From the NCBI GenBank assembly GCA_013397455.1, contig VYZB01000329.1, positions 882,303 through 946,302 on the forward strand: a DNA stretch of 64,000 bases, written 5' to 3'. The first letter of the stretch is position 1; the number at the start of each line of letters is the position of its first letter. This DNA is from Crotophaga sulcirostris. Taxonomy: Eukaryota > Chordata > Aves > Cuculiformes > Crotophagidae. The notes below the pieces were generated by a model. It ran no database searches, had not been told where the DNA came from, and worked only from the letters and a program-made list of their open reading frames with translations. This document shows positions 1 through 13,240 of the stretch, in pieces. The position numbers were made by a program, and so were the translations under genes.

Positions 1-3000
1 TGGAGTGAGAATTCAAAGGAGGATTAGTCATACATGCCTCTGGATAAGTTAGCTCTCTATCTTAAGAGAGCATTATCCTTGTACCCCAGAGTAAATAAAC
101 ATGAATAAAAAACCGTATAGACATTAATGGTTGAAAGATAAACTATGTAATCATGACCAAACTAGTATGCTACCAGCTGCTTTCCAACAGGATGCTGGTT
201 TATGCTTGCCAAGAGGGATCCTCCCAGGAACACTTGGTGATGCCAGTTCCCAAAATGTCCTTTGAAAGTTTACTGCCCAATTCCTATAATCCACAAGTTC
301 CTTCATACCTCTTCTATGAATTAACTGCACATAATGCTCTCCAGAGACAAGTTATTTCTAGAGGAACAGTAATGACATATATCTCACACTTATTTGATAG
401 ACACATTTCATACCAAACATAATTAAGTATGAAAAATAACGAGCTAATTCTAGGAAGTTCTTAAATTCTCAAACAAAAAAAAAATCAAAGCCAATGTTAC
501 AAGAAGATAGAGAATAAAACGAGAACGCATTCTCTCAATTGATTGCTATTACCACACAATTAACAGGCATCTTCTCCAGCATGTTTGGTTTTTTTTCTGA
601 ATTTTTCCTCCTATTGTATTTCTTTCTCAACACACTCCTGGCTTCAAGGGTCTTGTTGATGGTCAAAGGATTTTCAAGCCTCTAAAAACTTCATAAATCA
701 TCTGTGAGAGGCATTCAATGAACAACAGCTCTCTGTAGGCAGCTGTATCTAGAATGCAACTAGTTTCACAGAGACCCTGTGTGGCATCTCATTTAAATTA
801 TGGAACAGAGTTGGTATTTTATCCCTTTTAGAGTTCATGCTCACATAAAAATAGAGCAAAGTCCCTTTCTTATAGCATGAGTTGTTTATGGAGAGGTGGC
901 AGCATCTTTGTAACTAAGGTTATAACCAGATTTCCTTGTAAAGAAGTCTCAAATTTCTTTGCATCTTTCCTCAGTGACAGTGAAATACCCAAAAGTGACA
1001 ATACTGCCCAGACAAAGACCTCCAACAAACCAGCCAGGGAATTCAGTCTCTGAGGATGTAACAAGTACTTATGGAACACAAAACACAGAAGAACTGGATA
1101 TATTCCCTGCTAAACAACAGGAGAGAAGAAATTTGAAATATTCCTTAACAAGACATGTCTAAAGAAAAATAACAGCTTACCAAGCTAATGGGTGCTAGTG
1201 CCTTTTAGTGGCATCAAAATACGGAGAAGCTTGTCTTCCAGACTTGGGTCTAGGGTTCAACTAGAAAGCACAACACTGGCATTTCTTCCTGCCCTTGGGA
1301 TGGAGCCCAGAGGATACTTAGTCCAGCTGCCAGAGCATATTTAGCAGCAGTATGTGCCATGACTTTAGGCAGAGACAACTCATGAGAAAGAAGGTAAAAT
1401 CCTGAACCACCACACCAGAGCTCTCAAGCTGAACATTTTAAGCACTCACCTAAGCAAACACCATTAGCAGTCAGCAGCAGTATTTTGGGTTGTCCGAGTA
1501 TGTTGGAGAGAGAATTCTGAAAGCACCAAAACCTATGAAGGTCTGCCAGGAACTGCTTTCTGAGATATCTCTGTTCTTCTTTTCTTACACAAGCGTCAGA
1601 AACTGAATCTGTACCTCTGATAGCTCAGGCTTTCCTGCTAGAGTGTAAGCAGGCTGCCAACTCAGAAAGCTCTCAGAGCTCAGTAGTATTTTCACAGAAG
1701 TCTTCCATTTGGAGACTCCCTGTGTCAGGGTTTCAGCTCTCTTCATTTGGGAAACAGTGAGAGTACACTCAAAGCAAGAACAGAAGAAGGTCGATTTTTC
1801 ACAGCTGTCCAGGTTATTCATGAAAAAAACCTGTTGAAATTCAATGTAAATAAAGCTCAGCTGGCAGAAAAAGAAAGTCTTAAATTTAATTATTTCCACC
1901 TGCTGCTGCCAGCATCAATACTTCTTCCAGCCCCACTCGAAAGAGTGTTTATGTCTGGTTCTCTTGCTGACTAGATTTCTAATCTCCACTCAGCTGTGGA
2001 CAGTCCTGATACCTAATTGAACCACAGTACCTACATTTGTCATCTGTGTATGTCGCATCTCTGCTACTATTCTGGTAGCATTGTTTGCTGAAAAAAATAT
2101 TTTTTGAGTGGATGTGTTTAAATGTTCTGTCACGGTTAAACAGCCAGCCTGACAAACACCAATTCAAAGCTCATTGCTTCATTCTTCTTCATGAATGAAA
2201 AGAGATGCTGCATCTTGATGGGGGGATATATCCCAAGACAGGTTATATATTGCAACAGCAGGCATGACCTGAATCATATTCCAGGTGAGCCCTTTGTGAT
2301 TTTTTGGGTTATGACTACAGGCTAAATATATTAATAGCTCTGTGAAGAACAAGATTTTAATTGTCAACTGAAATATAAAGTGCTACTTCATGCTGTCTTT
2401 AACTGGTGATGTACCTATAACCTTTACAGATTTACCAATCAACTAGAGAGTCCTGTTGCATTTCCAGTAAAATTCATAAATATCTGCAATCTACAACAAA
2501 CTATCCTAACTGCTGATATGAAATGGTAGGGAGAGAATGGGATGGTGTGGCACTGAAGCTTGAACGTGGTGCAAATTTGAGGTCACAGTATAATGTGTTT
2601 GGGACCTGTCATGAAGCTGAAATACAAGTGAAGCTGTCACAGCAATACAGTGACAGCAGAGCTCAGCATGCTGATGAAGTGACTAAAATCCAGAATGGTT
2701 ACAGAGCCAAGGATAAAAAAGCTGTTTTTTTCCCTACCCTACATAAACAGGGAAGATTTGGTTCTGTTCTATGAGCACACTGTCTCTGATATGTCACTCT
2801 AAAGCAACGACTGACCTGTGCTGTATTTATAGAGTGTCAGAACACGCTGACTTTTCAACTGAAATGTATCCTGGGATACATATCTATTGCTGCAGCAGAC
2901 TAGTTTGTGCTTTTTCTTTGACAGATATCAACGCTCCCATTGCCTCAGGAGATGTTGCAATCCATGGGTTCAGCTAGCTATACCAATTTGTAAAACGTGT

Positions 3001-6000
3001 GGTTAATAACAGGTTTTCAATTTTAAAAAGAGTTGTTTTCACACCTACGGAAATCTGAGTAATCCCAAAGTGCTTTGCTAGCATCAGCCTAATCCCATAA
3101 CCTATCCACATGGGTGGACAGCAGAGTACCAGCAAAACCAGGCAACAAAACAAACAAGCTTGCAAGATCATATGTAAGACACCTATCAACTCTACCACTT
3201 TTATACCTAACTATCACATTATGACTTTTTGGGAGCACCTGTTTGGAATTTTTTGGGTGGACAACTGTGTGCAATATTTGCTTTAAGTAGCCTCCAGAAA
3301 AACTCAGTTTCTCAGAAAAAGGGCCACCCCACATTTGCAGACTGAGTTCCCACTGAGGCACACCGAGTGTGACACCTACCAGGAGCACCAGAGTGGCTGC
3401 TCATGCACTGCAGTCAATCTGCACAAGAACACCACACTCAGGGCTGACACCAGAAGGTGCAAAGCTCAATGTTTCAGTGCAAATTAGTTATACAACATAC
3501 AAACATTAGTTATACAACATGCAGACATTAGGAGGTGTTGACCTGTTATTCACACTGCATAGTGTGGGAGCACATAACTCAGCCCAGTAAGACTACCAAG
3601 AAGTCCAGGCACAATTATGAGAAACAGGATTTTTTGAATTCTGGGTACTTGCAAATATTAGCACAGCTGAATCATTTACAGCTCTTGAGCCAAGAGAGCA
3701 AAGAGTGCACTACTGAGAGCAGGCAAATCTCTGACTGCTCTGAAAAGCTCAGGAATTACAGTTTCCATGTAAAGCAGGTGACATCTTGATTTCTAAATAC
3801 CTGGGATTGTGAATCTGATCTAAATTCTCTATGGAAAGGTTTGTTGGTGGTTTTAGGCATTAGAAACAAATGCTGAGGCCAATCAAGGAGCTAAGATGAG
3901 GCTTTTATGCCTATGTTATGTTGCTGAACAAGTCCCAACCATTTACTTAGTCATTCTCATTTGAATACTGCGTCATTCTTTGCTTTACAATGCACTTTGA
4001 AAGTCAGGTTTCCAGCTTTACTTAAAGATTGTCCAAAGCTCAGAGAGTATAAAGCATGAAGTAGCAGCTTCCATGAGGTGGGGCCAGTTTCCCATTGCCC
4101 CCTGTGTCTAATGACACTTAAAGTCTCTGGGCTGCTAAAAGCTAGGCAGCATCCAAAAAAACTCCAGAGAACTGGCAGAGCAATGGGGCCTTGAAACTAC
4201 TGACTGTTCTCACTGGAAACATTTATGTCAGTGGAAAGAAGATTCCCCCATGTTCCTCAGGTAGCACCAAGATGTGGCAGGCTCACCCTCCTTCTGCCTG
4301 GAGAACAGATAACAAAGAGGCTACAGCACTGCTCTACCTCCAGAACCTCCTTCCACCAGTATCTATTTCCAGTGTAACTTGAAAAGATAGGAGTAATTTA
4401 ATTTTTCCTGCCTTCAGCTTGAAGGTTTTGTTCTAAATGTATTTTGACAGCAGAAATAAAGACAAAGTTTTAATAGAACTAACTGAACCACAAACTGAAT
4501 TATGTATTTCCATTTCAGGAGACAATCTCGCTGCTAATAACATCACTCTCCTTCCAAAAGCATGCATGATAGAATTCAAAGCATTTCTTTGTTCCTTCCC
4601 AGTATTTTGTATCTGGCAGTAGCTGTGCAGCATACAGAGCTCCCTCTTACACGTGTATGTGTCATGTGTCTCACTCGCTTTGTCCAGGAGTCAGGGTGGG
4701 ACCATCTGAATTGCTGAACCAGTCTGTCTGGAAAATTTGTATGTTAGCGGATTAAAATGCAGACTGAACCCTGGCAACATCTCTGCTTTGGATCCCTGCC
4801 TAGAACCTTTATTTCTTCACATTCAGTGTTCTCTGGAAACATGCAGCAGCTGCCGGCTTTCTGTAGGACCCCGACACCAACAATCTTCCCCCAGAATGGA
4901 AGCACAAGGCAAGGCAGGGTTTAAACTGTATTGACAGCTTGTAGCATCTTAATTTTCCAACACTGGATCTTGATTTGGTTCCCATATTACAGAAATGACT
5001 GCAGTCACCAAGCAGCTTACTAAACCAGGGTCAAATCCTGAGTAGATGCCTTACTCACAGATTTGTTTTTAATTAGCCAAACGCCCACTGAAGTCACCAA
5101 AAGTGCCAATAAAAGGAAGGCACATTTTATTTTGTGACCATAAGGAAGGGGATTGAAAGAATTTACATCAGCTGCTAAACATATGCTCTAATGACCACCA
5201 CTGGATTATTAGTAGTGACCTAGATGTAAAAAGCTTTGATCTTCTTACTCCTGGGTTATTATCCAGTTTCTAGATCTCTTAAGGTCAATCAGAGTGAACA
5301 AAAATTGGGATGGGTGAAAATTGCGTATGATATGAGAGAGAGGATCATGGAATATTGATCCCCAGACATCTCACTGAATAAAGCAGGCAGACACCAGCAA
5401 AACTGATTAATAAGAGCCACTCAGAAAACAGCATTACTTTTCAAAGAAATCTAGGGGTGTATAGCTTGAGGTAATGAGATACAAAGTCTTTCACATGTAG
5501 GTCACCAGCTTTAATCCAGGTTTTGTCACAGCAAACTCCAGTCATTAATATTATATCTGTCAGCTATCTGGCAGCAACTTGAATGAGACTGTGGTCCTCG
5601 TTTAATTGCTAGTGGTATCTACAAAATACAGCATGTCAACAGAACTGTAGTGCTGTTAAAAGTCTAGGCAGGAAGGTCAAGGACTGACTGGGGATTGAGA
5701 GAGGACCTCTACCCCATTACCAAAAAGCATCATTTTCTATTCATGTCAACCTGAGATATCTCAAGGGCAATAAATCTTTGTGAGGAAAGAGAGGATAAAG
5801 AAAGTGAAAACCGGTTCAAAGAGAGCTGTGGAAACTGCTGCCTTGAAACCAACACAAGGGCCATCTCCCCAGCTGCTGCTTCCAGCCAAAGCGCTCGTCT
5901 GACACCAGTTCATGTTGGCTTCTCCCTGGTATTTTCCAGAAGAGTGGCAGAGAAGCCAGGAGCAGCAGGTGAGAGGGCAGACACAGCCATGGATCCAGGA

Positions 6001-8125
6001 GGCAGAGAGCAGACCAACGCCACAAAAAAGAGCCTGAGAGGGCAGAAGGAGCTCTGAACAAGCTTAAAGGATGACAGCACAGAAGATGACTTTAGCATGG
6101 GTCCTTCCCCACTCGGAGCTCCCTGATTTTCACATCTTGGCCCAGTGAAGAGCTGAACACTGTTGGTTCCCCTGTTGTCTCTGAGGTGAGACAGCAGACG
6201 CCACCGACTGTAGGAACAGCCCACTGCCCCTCAGCCCAGGGTCCCCGTTAAGAGTCACAGCAATAGGCCAACCAAGAAGTAAGGTGTGAGGAGAGGATGA
6301 TATTGTAATGCACATAATCAGAATAAAGGGTCCACCCAGCAATGACAAATACAGAACAAAACTTCTTACTGCTGCCTTTTCAAAACCTTTTCTTTACAAT
6401 AAGAGAAAGGACTGAATTTCCGAAGCCCATGTAAAATATGTAAGATTCACAGCAGTTGGAGAACAGATTATTTTACAGTTTGCAAGGCAGATCCTCCCAA
6501 TTGCAGATCAGGACAGAGAGCTCTGATTTCTATGTTTGTTTAACTAAAAGAAATTTCTTTTTTTTTTCAGTAAATGCTAAGTTTAAAAATTGAATTTTGA
6601 TTCATAAGAGCATATGGTTATTTTATCTTTTTCTTTACTAACCGTTCCTTTACTTTTCCAGACAATATTTCTCTCATTTTACCTGTCCCAAAACCAGGTA
6701 TCACATCTAAGCTAGTTATGGAGGTTCCCTCATCTATGACTGGAGGGAAGCGATCACCTCTAACAGAAGACTCATCTGTTTTAAAACAGGAGGATGCCTG
6801 GAACAAGTAAGATGAATTCAGCTCTCAGCAGGTGGTTGGTGGAGATGCCCAATGTATGACTAGCTTAGACTCCAACACAGCAAAATTTAAGTGAGTTCAG
6901 CACAATCTTTTGTAACCAGAGTGACTTTTAAAACATTTCAAGGACATTCTGCATGAGTATTTTCGGTTACGGCTTGAACAATGCACTTGTCATGCTATTA
7001 TATAAAACACAGCATTTTTACATGTAATACTCAAAATATCTGAATATATTTGTTAACAAAAGAGACAAAGTTCTACAAAATAAACTTCTACACTGATCAT
7101 TTAAAATAGCCTCTCCAGCTGTTAAACATGGACAGACTTCAGCAGCATTAGATTCTGTTTTCTTTGAATACTTTCCCAAAGTAAACAAATAAATGACACA
7201 GAAATATATCGAGGTAGAACAGCCCCATGGGAGAGTTTTCCCAGTTTCCAGGATAATTCTGCTTAGTTCTTTCCAGCCAGCTATCCATCAAGCTAGAAGG
7301 AACCACTAGGTGGTGGTGGTGTATACCACACATGGAGTACTCGACACGTTTACTTGGCTTTCTCAGAAATCTCGAGGAAGGCAAAACATTTCGGCACACT
7401 GTACGGAACTCCACTGTGGTGTGGGTCAAACAATATTCTTGATCCTTCCCAAGCTAGAGCCAAGCACTTTAACTTGCTACAGGCTGTTGTATCACAGAAG
7501 CTGCATAACAGAAAGTCTTAATACTTTGGAAAGATGTCATGCCCAGTGTGATCCAGTTGAGTGCTGCAGCTCATTGACAGAAACAGAAATGAGGAATTCA
7601 GGAGTTTCTCTAGACTTCATTTATAATAATCACATTCTGTTCCATCACGTAACAGCTGCCCTTGTTGAATTTAGCTTCATAATTGGTAGTAGAAACCTTT
7701 GCTTTCTCTCTTATGGAATTTACATGTTCTGCTACTCTTCCTTCAAGCAATGTAATTAAAAGAACCTGCTTAGCATAATTAATTTGCAAACAGGTTGGAT
7801 GAAACGGGATTGTATCCCAAAGGCTTTTTCAGCATTAAGTGAAACTACTTCTTCAAGCATACTGTAACCTAAAGTCTCCTGTCCATCATCCTCTTGTATT
7901 TTTGCATTTTAAAAGCTCTTCATTTTGAAAGGTGCTACAACTGGCAGCCTGGTTCTGTTGATGTAAACCTAGATTATATGGTTCACTCTGCAAACCACAT
8001 ACCCCAGAGTATCCAGCCTCTGAGCAGAGGGAGGCTGTGTAGTTGAGCTCTTCCATGTTGAAGAGTTTTTGCTGAGATCGACTTATCTTCCTCAAAACTC
8101 CTCACCTCAGCCTTATCTGAAACAA
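1..8125. other. Non-coding intronic stretch, mostly unique
   Basis: No gene or recognised interspersed repeat was found. It holds a 22-bp tandem duplication near 3.5 kb and a GC-richer patch at about 5840-6290 (the AGGAGCAGCAGGTGAGAGGG area) with no recognisable coding content. The longest open frame of the window (7310-7759, plus strand) also lies here, but its translation shows no domain or bias that supports coding. Confidence 0.6.
3483..3532. repeat. 22-bp tandem duplication, about 2.3 copies
   Basis: Unit ATTAGTTATACAACAT followed by ACAAAC, repeated once with two substitutions (GCAGAC), then the start of a third copy (ATTAGG). The units are 3483-3504 and 3505-3526. It is a simple local duplication with no associated gene. 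Confidence 0.9.
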
Positions 8126-8308
8126 CATCACAGTATCACAGTATTACAAGGTTGGAAAGGACCTCTGGGATCATCGAGTCCAACCTGTAACCCAACACTA
8201 ACACCGACCCATCATCTAAACCATGGCACTGAGTGCCTCATCCAATCTCCTCTTAAACACCTCCAGGGTTGGTGACTCCACCACCTCCCTGGGCAGCGCA
8301 TTCCAAAA
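8126..8308 (-). mobile_element. CR1 LINE 3' fragment (5'-truncated)
   Basis: The plus strand shows the reverse complement of a CR1 tail: CACAGTATCACAGTATTACA, then AGGTTGGAAAGGACCTCTGG. On the minus strand the sequence encodes the C-terminal CR1 ORF2 peptide FWNALPREVVESPTLEVF, continuing KRRLDEALSAMV and a stop. That peptide is the well-known end of the avian CR1 reverse-transcriptase ORF. Similarity stops near 8308, giving the 5' truncation typical of target-primed LINE insertion. The copy cannot move by itself. It lies in the same orientation as VSNL1. Confidence 0.93.
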
Positions 8309-8695
8309 CATGGAATTTCAGATGTTAAAGGGGATGTTGCAGTCAGTCCTGCACAGCCAGCCAGAGGAACACTGAGGGAACAGGGAGTGAGGAACACCTT
8401 CCCACAGGGAGCAGCTGGAACAACTGCGCAACTACTTAGACCATCTCCCCGCCCTGAGAGCAGCTCTTCCCACTGCACCAAGACCTGGCATTACTCCTCC
8501 ATCATGTCCATAAGGACAAGGGCATAGAGAGGGCATCACCCTCAGTGGCACCTGCTCCCTTGCACAGCTGAGACATCACCCATAGCATCCAGCACAAAGT
8601 GCACCCACAGGACCACCTGCTCCTCCCCTGCCTGTGAGAGGGCTGTGAAGGCACGCACACAGCCCCAACCCTTCTGAGTGCTCCCTATAATTAAC
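8309..8695. other. GC-richer unassigned block next to the CR1 tail
   Basis: This abuts the CR1 fragment and is clearly richer in G+C than its surroundings (AACAGGGAGTGAGGAACACC, GTGAGAGGGCTGTGAAGGCA). No reading frame resembles a known protein. It could be an older repeat or part of a composite insertion, but I do not recognise a family. It is followed by an ATT-rich low-complexity run. Confidence 0.4.
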
Positions 8696-10332
8696 AGGCT
8701 ACTAACTGTGACATCCACACTTGCCTTTTTTTATTATTATTATTTATTATATATTAGAAACCTGTCCCCTTTAGTCTGCAATAGAGCCATTTCAGATTTC
8801 TGGAGCTCCCTTCCATGACAAACTCATTTCCAAAGAGTGATAATACATCAATCACTTATGGCATTAACAACTTAGCTCTAGAGACTTTTAATTTCACTAC
8901 CATCACCACTAGCTGATAACAGCAGGCAAATGGAAAGCCCTACCCCCAAACCTTATTTAAAGCTGATCATCCCAGATTAAAAAGAAACATTATTTTAATG
9001 ATCTAACCTGAGAAAAGATTGGATGTTTTTACAAAGACAGAAGTACATTTATGAAATGATACGACACTGATGGACAAGTGATGCAGAAAGCCAGTTCAGT
9101 CTCCTTTGGTGAAATCATTCAACTACTTGAATTTACCCAGGGACTAACAGACTTAATGCCTGCCAGTGCAAGGGATAGGGATTATTCTCTACTAAAAGAC
9201 TGATGTGTAGTAGTGAAGCACCTAATAAAATCAGCTATCATGCAAACAAAAGTCATTTAGCAACGTCATGGTTTCTAATTATTAAACGATATTGCCTGCC
9301 AATCTCATTTCTATTTAAGCCCTAGTTTTATTGCTTTTATAAGCAGTCATTTTGTAATACAAGCTATACAGTTCATCACGTGGTGAAGCGGGTAATGCTG
9401 CTCAGGATATCACTGATGGGGAACACTTGGGAGAAAAGTCACTAGAATTCATCTATTGATTCATGACTGGAAGGAATGAACATATATGAGGCTGTCCGAG
9501 GCACTGAACTGGTCATTCCTTGAAAGTCAGACATGATCAGACAAAATTGTGGAGAGACAACATACTGATATCAGTAAGCCTTCTTGCCAGAAAAGTGCTT
9601 CTATGTACAAAAGGTAGATGTCTTTTAAAGATTAAGCCAATGAGAGGAAGGCATGTCCTTAATGAGTTCCAATATTGCTTCACAAGACCAGCCAATGGTT
9701 TATTTCTTCATAATTTAGATGGGTGGTTCTCCAGAGGAATTAAAGGTTGTTTTGACTGAAAACATCACAACTTTTGGACCTTTATTTCTTTCTTCTAACT
9801 GTCCATTACCAGAACTGTCCATCTGACTGTGACTCTCCCTCCATTAGCAGACTGTTCCTGCTTTACTAATAGATCATTTTAGCAGTAGACTGCTCCCATT
9901 TCATCTGTATGTGAAACAGCATAGTCAGCTTCACAGCACTGTCTCTCCTTCAATACAGAATAACAATTTGCAGGGACACTTTTGGGTGACAGTTTGAAAA
10001 GGGCTGCAATGAAGACTACTTGCTTTTTCTGGATCTACGCTACGGTCCCAGCTTCAAAAGCTGCCGGTTCAGGAGCGATAACATAATCCCTGTCCCCCAG
10101 GGAGCCCTGGCTGGGGTCACTGCAAGCACAGCTGCCAGCACAAGCACTGGCAAACACAACTCCCTGCTCTCAGATCAGGTGCATTAGAGGCATTCTGTCA
10201 CCCAGAATCAGTGACTCATTCTTCTGGCTAGTTAACCCGGGGACACAGTGCCTCCATTCTCCACTTCAACAGGTTTACTGAGAAGAATGGTAAGTGGTTG
10301 CCTTGACTGATGTCATCCAGATGTGTTTTTTA
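8696..10332. other. Non-coding stretch, nothing recognised
   Basis: AT-rich apart from a modestly GC-rich patch at about 10040-10170. I see no exon, RNA gene or transposon signature. A 19-base segment at 8790-8808 recurs exactly in inverted orientation at 17892-17910. Confidence 0.55.
8726..8757. repeat. (TTA)n-type low-complexity AT run
   Basis: T-rich stretch passing into TTATTATTATTATTTATTATATATTA. It is a simple repeat with no gene content. Confidence 0.85.
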
Positions 10333-10452
10333 GAGAATCATAGGATCATTTAGGCTGGAAAAGACCCTTAAGATCACCAAGTCCAGTTGTAAACCAAATA
10401 CCATCAAGTCTACCACTAAACCATGCCCCTAAGCACCATGCCTGTATGTCTT
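10333..10452 (-). mobile_element. CR1 LINE 3' fragment
   Basis: The plus strand reads AGAATCATAGGATCATTTAG, then GCTGGAAAAGACCCTTAAGA and TACCACTAAACCATGCCCCT. This is the reverse complement of a canonical avian CR1 3' end, including the octamer-like AGAATCAT start. It covers only about 120 bp of the 3' end and no coding part, and it has the same orientation as VSNL1. Confidence 0.92.
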
Positions 10453-13176
10453 TTTTGATTGTTTTGCTTTTGTTTTACTTACAAGTGTTTTATTTGTGAC
10501 TTATTATGCTATTTAGTCTTAGGCTTATCTTGCATTTCAAGTTCTCCCTAGGTACATTAGCCCAAATTCTTTCAGTTAAGTTAAAACACATGAGTCCAGG
10601 TGAGAGCTTTAATGGAAGTGCTGGCATAAGAAGTAATCAAATTATTTAGAGGGTTATTTTTCTTCCCATGGCTTTTCTCCACTGGTGCCAGTGATGTAAC
10701 CTCTTTATTCCAAGCACTTCAGGTTGGTGCCTTCAGGCACTGATATTCAAGGAATATTAAGATCCCCCATTTATGAATCATAATACACGTGAGAAAAGCA
10801 AAAGCTAGCAATGCTCTTTGAGACATCAGTTACTGCTCTGAGAACAGCAGTAAGATGTTCAAATGAGATAACCATTGCTTCCCCTTACATCCTCAAATAT
10901 ATCCCCAGAAGAAAACACAGTTAAGGCTGAGAATATGTTGCCTTTTAAAACAATATAAACACATTATATTCAACAAAAATAATAAAGCATCATGAGACAT
11001 AGGAATCTAGAAAATCCAGTTAAAGACGCAGCATATTAAAGGGAGCATTTGCAAAGGCTAAGATTATCCAGGGGGGACTTGTTTCCTGAAGGTCCTCTGT
11101 AATCAACAGAGAGTGACAGGTTTCACATGGGATCAAATCAGAGATCTTAAATGGGATCTTTTTTATGGGTGACCTGGGGAGGTGCCTATTTCTTCTTTGT
11201 AATTGGAAAGAAAATGAGAAACTAATTTCTCCTTTGGTGAGGGGCTATGTCAAAGTCTTCAAAATGTTGAGTAAATGGTATGAACTGGATTATACCATGC
11301 CCACCTAATACACTGAAGATGTCTAAGAGGTGAGGAAGGAAGACCTAGTGTTGACTCTTGCCCAGGAGACTGTAAAGTCATAAATCCCAAAGCATGAATT
11401 GCAGACTTCACACTAGTGATGCTGACAGGAAATATAGCTAAACTTGATGTGGCTACTTGGGTACTGCAGGAAAAAAAAAAGGGTTCAGTTAGACTGAACC
11501 ATTGATTTAATCTTATTTCTGTATGTCACTTTTTCCATGCCACTTGCCAATTTTTTTTCTAAAAAATACAATGCAGTTTTATTACGGAAAGATAAACTAA
11601 CCCCAAATTCTCTAAATTATGTTGCAAATTCAGTTGTTCTGTTCTTGTTTTCCACAGCCATAAATGTGTTAGTATATTTTTTTCTGCATAGTATTTTGTA
11701 TCATTGTTTTTCACAACCTAAATATTTTGCCCCAAATGTCACAACAGTTTTGTTTCCTAATTTCAACAGTTTTGTTAGCAGAACAGTGTGTACCAAAGTA
11801 CAAGCAATACATGCAAAAATGCTTTGTTCCTTACAACTCTACTGTTAAGGGATTACAAGTATACACATAATTTTTAAGTAAACCAAGGGAACTAAGAAAG
11901 TATTATGATTTTACTGCATAAACTGTCTGTCTAAAATGACATTTTATGATGTTATGTTCTCATCAGACAGTATCTTGAAGTGCAGGAAAAAGCAACCATT
12001 TTACGGGAACTTCTCTTAAATGCTTTAATAAAAAGAGTTAAATGTTTTACTTGGCTTGAAGCATTATTTTAAAGGAGGGAATGCCTTAAAGAATTATAAA
12101 ATGCTTTAAAAAGCAGAGAAAAATAGGAACAAACTTCAGAGGAGAATAAAGATTTTCTGCTTCTGTTGTACGTGATGAAAACCTGACATTTTCTCAGTCC
12201 AAACAGTTTGAACTTGTTCATTGACAATGTCCTCTGTCCTACAAAAAAATTATTTTCCCACTGTTAACACCATGTCAACACTAGTGCAAAATTCAACTCC
12301 CTGCCCTGTCACTTCAACCTGCAGCCTTCGTGGCACCTCTTTTTCAATGTACCAAGGCACAAATGTGGATCAGCTCTTCACTTCAAGCAGTGATGTTGTC
12401 TGTAACACTACAGTTTTTGGAGCAAGCAATATTATGCATTCTTCCATTGCACGTCCACTGCAGGGTAATTCCTCCTCTTCAATCTGTCTTGTCAAAATCT
12501 GTCTGTGGCTACTCAACGCTTGAAAATGGACAGCTGGCATTTGGGTTGTGAATTCTGGGGCTCTTGGTGTTGTTTCATAATTCACTTTTACTCTTGTGGT
12601 TCCTTTCCTCCCACCTACCATCTCCTTAAATGCAGACTACAAGGACTGTACGGTAAAGAACATCTTTATGCCTTGTGTTGGTACAACACCACTCACCCTT
12701 AGACTTAAATGCTAATGCTACCAACTGCAACAGCAACAGCATTTCTAACATCCAAACAATTTCTTAGAAACTGTCCCACCCTGTCAAGCCAAAGACATGA
12801 GACCAAAACCAAAGAAAGTCAATCAAGTCTTTGACAAGCACCTGAGACTGATTCATTTCTTCTCCAAATATAAATACATTTGTCCTTAAAAGAAGATGCA
12901 AAACTACTATACAAAATACTGTGACTCAAAATGGGTCTATTTAGGAATACAATATACATTCCAATAAGTTTTCTTCTCTGTGTTCTACCTAGTAATTTCT
13001 CCCCATTATGCAATATTGCATGTATACCTTACAGTTCATGGTAAGATTTGGCAAAGCAAAACCGATCTGACAACAGTTTATTTTCAAGAACAAATCACCT
13101 AAATATAATAAATTGATTGACTCTCTAAATTCACTCATTGATTAACTTTCTAAACACATTCTATTTCCTTTATTTA
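10453..13176. other. Non-coding stretch with one unusually open patch
   Basis: Mostly AT-rich unique sequence. The 12221-12621 part is open in overlapping frames on both strands, but neither translation matches a family I know. No RNA gene or transposon was recognised. Confidence 0.5.
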
Positions 13177-13240
13177 CAGTTTCACAGTTTCACAGTATAA
13201 CCAGGTTGGAAGAGACCTCTAAGATCATCAAGTCCAACCT
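13177..13240 (-). mobile_element. Very short CR1 LINE 3' tail (about 65 bp)
   Basis: The plus strand has two TTTCACAG-type octamer units, then TATAACCAGGTTGGAAGAGA and TCATCAAGTCCAACCT. This is the reverse complement of the extreme CR1 3' terminus. The extreme 5' truncation leaves only the 3' UTR. Orientation is as VSNL1. Confidence 0.9.
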
